NCBI GenBank assembly: GCA_026419785.1
Contig: JAODTK010005848.1
Span: forward strand, 372,001 to 436,000
Direction of reading: 5' to 3'
DNA from: Sclerodactyla briareus
Taxonomy: Eukaryota; Echinodermata; Holothuroidea; Dendrochirotida; Sclerodactylidae
Length of the DNA stretch: 64,000 nucleotides
Of this stretch, positions 57,819-64,000 are shown piece after piece. A model generated the notes under the pieces. It ran no database searches. It was not told the DNA's origin and was given only the letters and a program-made list of their open reading frames with translations. The translations under genes and the position numbers were made by a program. How positions within the stretch are numbered: the first letter of the stretch is position 1; every line of letters begins with the position of its first letter.

Positions 57819-60044
57819 GTGGAAATTGGGGTAATTAATTGAACTTAATTAAAATCTAATAAAAAATATGCAACATAAATGTAGCTAAGGCTAGCTAGTA
57901 GCAAGCTATCACCCACAAGTTCAACCTGCTCGATGTTATGGTTAGAAAGTTGAATGAACGGGACGAACAGAAGGGACGAAACGAACGGAATGAACGACGA
58001 CAAACGAATCGACACGAAGAACGACGGAGAGACATGATGAATTTAGAAGCTGCTCATCCCGCAGCTTAAAAATCAGGATGCTTTCCCAAGCGATATCTCT
58101 TGGACCAGCTTGGGTATTTGACCGAAGTGGTGTCAATTGTATGGCGCGGATTTTTGTAACGAGAAACTCGAAAAACAGCGACGGTGGACTGGCTAATAAC
58201 TGACAAATGAAATGTCTGGAGGGAATAGTATGGGATTCATATAATTTTCTCAGGAAAAATTCCACAGGAAACGTAAAATCCGAGCATCGCCGAAACGACA
58301 ATATTCCAAACGATTCGACTTTTCAAACTTCGATCGGGATGTCATATAAACTTTGCCTGTCTGTCGTTCTGTCAAAATTGAACCGATGTTGATGATGAAA
58401 AGTCTGTTTCCGTCTGCTAATTGCCAGCGATCCGAATTCGACAATGGAAAAGAGAGAGAGAATGCGAAACTTCAGTCATTCGCAAATTGATTAAAATAAA
58501 TTCTCAGCTCCGCGGTAGAAAACCAACAGACGGTGGCACGTTCATAAAGGAGGGTCATAGCCTATGGCACCCAGTCCAAGGGGCTAAGGGCGGCGATAAC
58601 GGGTAGGGACGGGGGACTCCCCCCAAATTTTTGGGGGGGGGGGGGGAATAAAATAAAATGTCACCCCCCCCCCCCCCACTTTTGCGGATGTGAAAAAATA
58701 ATATAATCAAGTACAGTACGGCCATTAACACAACTGCATATTTCTTATCATGAGTGCTTACAAGAAAAGTTAGTGAAGAAGGCGAAATGACACCAAATGC
58801 GCGCGCGCGCGCTGTATCGTATCTTTTCAGCTACATGTATAATACAATCAGGCCCAGTATACAATAACTTATCAGCTTCTAGCAAATATGATTTTCTCCA
58901 TACGGGCAATCTTCGAGCCATCTCGCCGGAAAACGACAACTATTCAACGACGACTTTCAAATTTCGAACGGATGTCATATAAACTTTGAGTCTGTCGTGT
59001 TCTGTCAAAAATTGAAACCGAAAACGAAAATTCCAACGATCGACTTTTCAACACTTCGAACGGATTTCATATTAAATTGAGTCTGTCGTTTCTGTCAAAA
59101 ATTGAAACGATATTGTTGATGATTGAAACGTAGGGTTCAGTCTGCTAATGCCAGCGTTCCGAAGCGACAAGGAAGAGAGGGAATGCGGAATGAAGCATCA
59201 TTCCAAATTGATTAAAATAAATTCTCAGTCACGCGCGGTAGAAACCACAAGGTGCACGGTATAAAGGAGGGTCATTACGCTATCGGAACCCAGTCCAAGG
59301 GGCCATGGGCGGGCGATCACGGGAGGTAGGGGGCAAATCCCCCCAATATTTTGGGTGGGGGCGGGGGTTAATTATCAAATGTCCCCCCCCCCCATATTTT
59401 GCGAATGGTGAAAAAAAATCATATGATATAAGTACAGTCTACTGCCGAACACAACTAATATTCTTATCGATGCTTAAAAAGTTCATGTTAAGACGGCAGA
59501 AATGACAAAATCGCGCTGCGCGGCGCTGTATGTATCTTTTCCGTACAGATATACAATAGGACAATGTAACAATACTTATCAGTTCTAGCAAATATGACTT
59601 TACTCCATACGTGCCATCTTCGAGTGTGGTGAAAGCATGGGTAGGCCACAAGGCACAGAAGAATGGTTTGGGACATTCATGTTGATCCCTCCCAACCCCC
59701 CCCCACTCCCCATACACAATGGCGGAATCCAGCTGCCATTTTTACGCTGACAAAGTTTGTCTACTTCGATCATTATTGTTCAGATTGAATTTGCCAGCCT
59801 GACGTGCCGTTTTTAGCTGCGGGAGAGCAGCTCAACAAGCCATCTGTTTTATCCGTCCGTTCGTCGTTCTTTCGGTAGTTCGTTGTATTTTCGTCACGAT
59901 CATTCATAACTCTAAACGTACGTTGATCAGGTTGAAACTTGTAGGTGGATGGCTCGCTAGTCTGGCGTAGGCTGACGCCCATTGATGTTTGCATAGTGTG
60001 ATTAGATTTAATTAAATCCAATTAATTAATTACCCCAATTTCAC
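57819..60044. repeat. 2.2-kb structure bounded by long inverted arms (about 250 bp each)
   Basis: The left arm (about 57819-58075) reads GTGGAAATTGGGGTAATTAA ... CAAGTTCAACCTG ... GAATGAACGGGACGAA ... GCAGCTTAAAA. The reverse complement of about 60044-59770 reads GTGAAATTGGGGTAATTAAT ... CAAGTTTCAACCTGATCAA ... GAATGATCGTGACGAA ... GCAGCTAAAAA in the same order. Arms are diverged, so it is not a recent foldback. No target duplication is evident. The interior holds a direct duplication (58260-59640). Confidence 0.75.
58260..59640. repeat. Direct duplication of about 690 bp
   Basis: Shared blocks in order are CGGATGTCATATAAACTTTG-like, GTCTGCTAAT..CCAGCG, ATTGATTAAAATAAATTCTC, ATAAAGGAGGGTCAT, CCCAGTCCAAGGGGC, the C-run/AATATT/G-run hairpin, AAAATCATA..ATAAGTACAG, the GCGCGC block, and ACTTATCAG-TTCTAGCAAATATGA. 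Copies start near 58265 and 58945. Confidence 0.88.
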
Positions 60045-60689
60045 AACTGCCATTGGCCCAGAAAGAGGTGTTTCCACATGTTGGGTTTTGTTGCATACAT
60101 TAGCTAATATAACATGACTAGGAATTATTCAGTTGGGTATGGGCAATGATATTAAATATGAGGCAAACGTTGGTAGAACTGTTCAAGCATCCATGGTTAT
60201 GACAGATGTCAGGAAAGGTGGATTGAATGAGGACAAACAAAATGTGATGGTGACGAACATGAATTGTTCGCCACAGGAATTTTGCAGTCCGCAGCTATCA
60301 AGGACGTTTTCGACTTTGCCTTGTTTAATTAAAAAAGATGAAAGCGATATGTAACGAAAAACAACAGGGCAAAGGGGATCGTGCACATTAGTAGGGAAGT
60401 TTACGTGATTGACGTATGGCATCTATACAAGCGAGAAGCTGAGAGGAAATTCTGAGACGGGGAAATTTGGACGAACAATCAACGGAAACAAAACTGAAAA
60501 AATGGAACCCAAAATTTTTGTGGACAGGAATCAAATCCGTGATTCAATGCCCGAAATGCACAATTTTCCATGACAGTGCAGTGATGTTCAAGCAAATTTT
60601 GTCCAATGGCGGGCCGCAGCTCACACTCAAATTGGAAGGGTCCTCGATGGAAGATCATTAAAAAAGGCTATGTAAAATGGAGACCCCGA

Positions 60690-61620
60690 TGAAGAAATGT
60701 AGGAGTAACATCGATCAGCTTTCGGAATTTATGTCAATTTCAGTGATTGCTTACTGCCATAAGGCACGGGAAGGTACGCGCCTGCAATATGGGTGGGGGG
60801 GTGGGGGGTCTGTAGACTACGCGTCAACTTATGGTGGGGCGCGATTTGTAATGAATGAGCATAGATCAGTCAGTTCAAGAGCGTTTCTTGAGATATAAAA
60901 TTTCAGAAATGTATTTTAAATTTTGGGGATGTTGCTTAAGTTACTGCCATAAGACAGGTAGTACGTTTCCGGCAATCTGGGGGTGTAAGCTCAACATTCC
61001 TTGTAACCTACGGTCCACTGATCTGCCCAAATTGTAAGGAATAAAATCGAGCAGTTCTTCAAGAAGTTTCTTGAAATACAGATTTCTGAAAATATTGCCA
61101 ATTTTAGGGGACGTTGCACACTGCATACGGCGCACGGGAGATGCCGTTTCCTGCAATCTGGTTGTAAACGAAAATTTTCCTGTACAATACGCGTCCACTG
61201 ATGGTGGCCGGCTAGCCGAATTGTAGGAATGAGACTTAGATTAAGTTCCTCAGAACGTTTCGAAATATGGAATTTTGAAATTAACTTGCCCATTTTAGGG
61301 ACGTTGTTACTGCCATACGGTCGGGAAGTGCCGTTTCCTGAAATCTGGCGGGTCTGTAAAACTAAAAATGTCCTGGTACACTAAGCGTCAACAACAGACG
61401 GTGGCCCAAATTGTACGGAATAAACATTGATCAGTTCCTCAAGAATGTTTCTTGAAATAAAAATTCGGGAATTTATTGGCAATTTAGGGTGGTGCTACTG
61501 CAATATGGCCCCGAATAGTGCCGTTTCATGCAATTCTGGGGGTCTGTAAAACAAAAATAAATTCCTTTGAACGATACGTGCCAACCGATGGTGGCGCTTT
61601 GCTAGCTGGTGCCTGACCCA
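60690..61620. repeat. Tandem repeat of about 187-bp units, about five copies
   Basis: CAGTTC...AAGA..GTTTCTTGA occurs near 60870, 61051, 61240 and 61431. TACTGCCATA followed by GGCACGGGA-like text occurs near 60752, 60942, 61118, 61308 and 61496. A TTTCCTGCAATCTGG...GTCTGTAAAAC block follows each. Copies are about 80% alike by eye. Confidence 0.9.
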
Positions 61621-64000
61621 TATTGCCCCCCACCCCTAATAGGTGAACATAGATCGCGCCCTGCGAGGTGCTAGTTCTGTAATGTAAATTTGGTTACATT
61701 TTGGTTCAAACTAAAACTTTGAGGGATACACATAGTACTGAGCACGGACGTGGACCAAATGCTCCAGGTCAATCAAAGATCAATGAAATATCAATTCTGA
61801 AAAAGGTCTGTTATGTAATCAGTTGGGAACTAATTTAGTAAATCCTCGGCCTATTTGCCGCCCTCAGCTAACGAGAGTTTACGATTGCGCTTGTTCTCTA
61901 CTCGATGGGACGAATCGACGAATTTTCGTTCTCTCCCAGTTTATTTCGAAAACTTTCCGTACTGGCAAACATGAACGCCTTCTCGTCTCGCCGCAAACTG
62001 GTAGCAGTATCGAATGTAGCGAAATAAGTGGAGCAGTTCTAATAATAATAAGTTATGTACATAGATTTACGTCATTCTCGGTTTGTTCTCAGGAAACATT
62101 TACCGGTGGAGTGTACCTCCATTCAGAGTAGGTTCATCGGGACTCAACATTACTGATCACGTTAAACACTCACTGACTACAGTTGCTATATGCAGTATAT
62201 GCTACAGTGCACGGCTACTGTGCAGGCATAGACTCTGGGGCCTGGGCCCATAAGGCAGCATCAACACATATAGACTGGGTTCCTCCGCCAGCCCTAAGTT
62301 AACCCTCAAAAAAAAAAGTCCCCAAATACATTGGAGGCACTTAGAGCAATTTCCTAAACCCTGCTGGGTCCAGTGTTGCCTGCAGTGGACAGGCCATATC
62401 AGAGAGTACCACATATGTCAGTTTTGGCTATTTGGGACAAATATCTGACCATTCTCTGAATTGACACTGGATGCTGGAAAATCGATTTTCCGACTGGCAG
62501 GCCCGATCGGAAATAACCTAAAAAGACACAGGAAACCCTGAGTGAGAATCAAAACGGTTGAAGTATGGTAGCAAGGTTATGGTTAAATTGAAAGTGCATG
62601 ACAGGTATGAATTACAGCTTTAAACGTGGGGGCGCCTCATGCCCTGGAAGTATGTCTGTTGGTTCAGCAGCTGGTGGAACGAAGTCAGTTTAGTGTGTAA
62701 ATTAATCGGACGGCTTAGTTGTGTGTCCCCTGAAGTCCATTTTTTAGGAAAAATATTTTGAGAGCAATTTGGGTGCTAGGGGGTCAGTTGTACTCGATTT
62801 GATGTTGGTTGTACATGAATATGTCAAATAGTAGTGTGTGAGATTCAGAAGGGCATTAATTAATTAATTAATTAATTAATTAATTGATAGATTGTGAGTC
62901 AGTTTAGTGTGTAAGTCAATGGGACGGCTATATGTGGTTAGCCCCATAAGCTATAACTTCTGCACTACGGAGTGCTAACCTAGCCTAGGCCTAGGTAGTA
63001 TAAGTTACTGACTTAGGCAGGTGGTCCACTTTTGTTGGCTACTGACTACTGTACCTAGCCTACTTGATTCAGCCTGAGTACTACTACTGGAAAGGATGAC
63101 GAAATGACGCAAAAGGTCATCTTTCAAATAACAGAATGGAGTTCTAGTTATAAAACACGGAGGACCGAGAATACCCATTTTACACAGTCAAAGGCTGAGT
63201 CAGGAGGTGTTGGCGACAAAGAGACAACCATTGACTGGCTGATGGAGGGGGCTGTTAATTAAGCAGCCAACATGTGATGTTTGCAACAAGGAAATGAAGC
63301 ATGGAGCTTTACCATCCCAAATGACTGACGGGGATTTTGGTTGAGGCCAACAGTTGTGAAACATACACAGCTAAGCCATTAGTACTTTGCCCATGGCTGC
63401 TTGCTGAATAAGGCTCAAGTGACCATCCGATTTGTTGTTGACAATTGATTTCATCTATATAATTGCCCCTAACTTCCCAAGTGAAATTCCACATGGGATC
63501 GGAATGGATACATTATGTGGAAACAAGCCATATGAGTATGGCCACATTATTACAATGTGTTTTTGGCCTCTTCTCTATTTGGAACCATGGGTGTATACTA
63601 GTACAAGTGTAAACCAGTACAATTTCCATTCGCCTATTTAGGCGAGTTGAACTTGAACCATGGTAATCCAAGATCATTCGAGCAACGTGTGTTCTCATCC
63701 AAATGGTCCTCCGAAGGAATCCCCAGGGTTACTCCCTGCCTCGAAAGAGAGGACGGGTGGGGGGGGGGCTTAGGGGAAGCTGGTTCTGGACCCCCTTATT
63801 TTCAACCCCCCCCCCCTCCCCCCAATTATGGAGGTGAAATTAGCATGAGAAAGATAACAATAACGTCAAATCACATGACGTCGCACCACCCAATAGTCCC
63901 GCCCATAATTCAGTTGGACCATCGAGCGAAACACAATCGCCACAGGCGTTTGTTCAGGCATATCCCCGATTGGTTGATACTTTATCTGAACAATATGGGA
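61621..64000. other. No gene recognised; (ATTA)n microsatellite and short duplication
   Basis: An (ATTA)n run lies at 62855-62885. A block GTCAGTTTAGTGTGTAA followed by GGACGGCT occurs at about 62688 and again at about 62897, a duplication spaced about 210 bp. G-runs and C-runs lie near 63757-63830. Short frames such as 61823-62131 have no recognised domain. Confidence 0.45.

Overview
This is a eukaryotic, animal genomic window. The only host gene I can recognise is one split gene on the + strand: a PTPN9 (MEG2)-like non-receptor protein tyrosine phosphatase. Five exons are visible between 5567 and 27458. They encode the end of a CRAL-TRIO lipid-binding domain, a long low-complexity linker, and a complete PTP domain up to the stop codon. 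The first exons, with most of CRAL-TRIO, are not visible and probably lie upstream of the window. Every exon edge has an AG acceptor and a GT donor, and the split glycine codons match across introns. Four of the five exons contain single-base indels, one of them inside the HCSAGIGRTG catalytic loop. The last exon is clean. I read this mainly as consensus error in a long-read assembly, but an intron-retaining pseudogene cannot be excluded.

The rest is repeats. The introns hold three large minisatellites (about 70 bp, about 46 bp and 24 bp units), a short 46-bp array, tRNA-derived SINEs of two families, a hAT transposon remnant with perfect 8-bp target duplications (18859-20184) and a 180-bp hAT MITE (24397-24576). 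Another hAT-like element lies at 156-1349. Downstream of the gene are a 7.6-kb minisatellite of about 33-bp units (32.0-39.6 kb) and a 4.3-kb satellite with AGATATGG-type motifs (42.1-46.4 kb). The satellite contains two copies of the same 5'-truncated CR1-like LINE at the same position. Further on are several families of 180-450-bp tandem duplications, CR1-like reverse transcriptase fragments, a 2.2-kb structure bounded by long inverted arms (57.8-60.0 kb), and very long poly-G and poly-C tracts.

The organism is probably a marine invertebrate. Evidence is the intron-rich PTPN9 gene with a fly-like catalytic domain, CR1-type LINEs ending in ATT repeats, tRNA SINEs and hAT elements. A cephalochordate (amphioxus) is my best guess because of the intronic minisatellites, one of which starts exactly at a splice donor, but an echinoderm, hemichordate or lophotrochozoan cannot be excluded.

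The most interesting structures are the minisatellite grown from a 5' splice site (12691-13300), the LINE-bearing satellite unit amplified together with its insert, with the empty site preserved in the same array, and the 24-bp array 92 bp downstream of the catalytic-loop exon.
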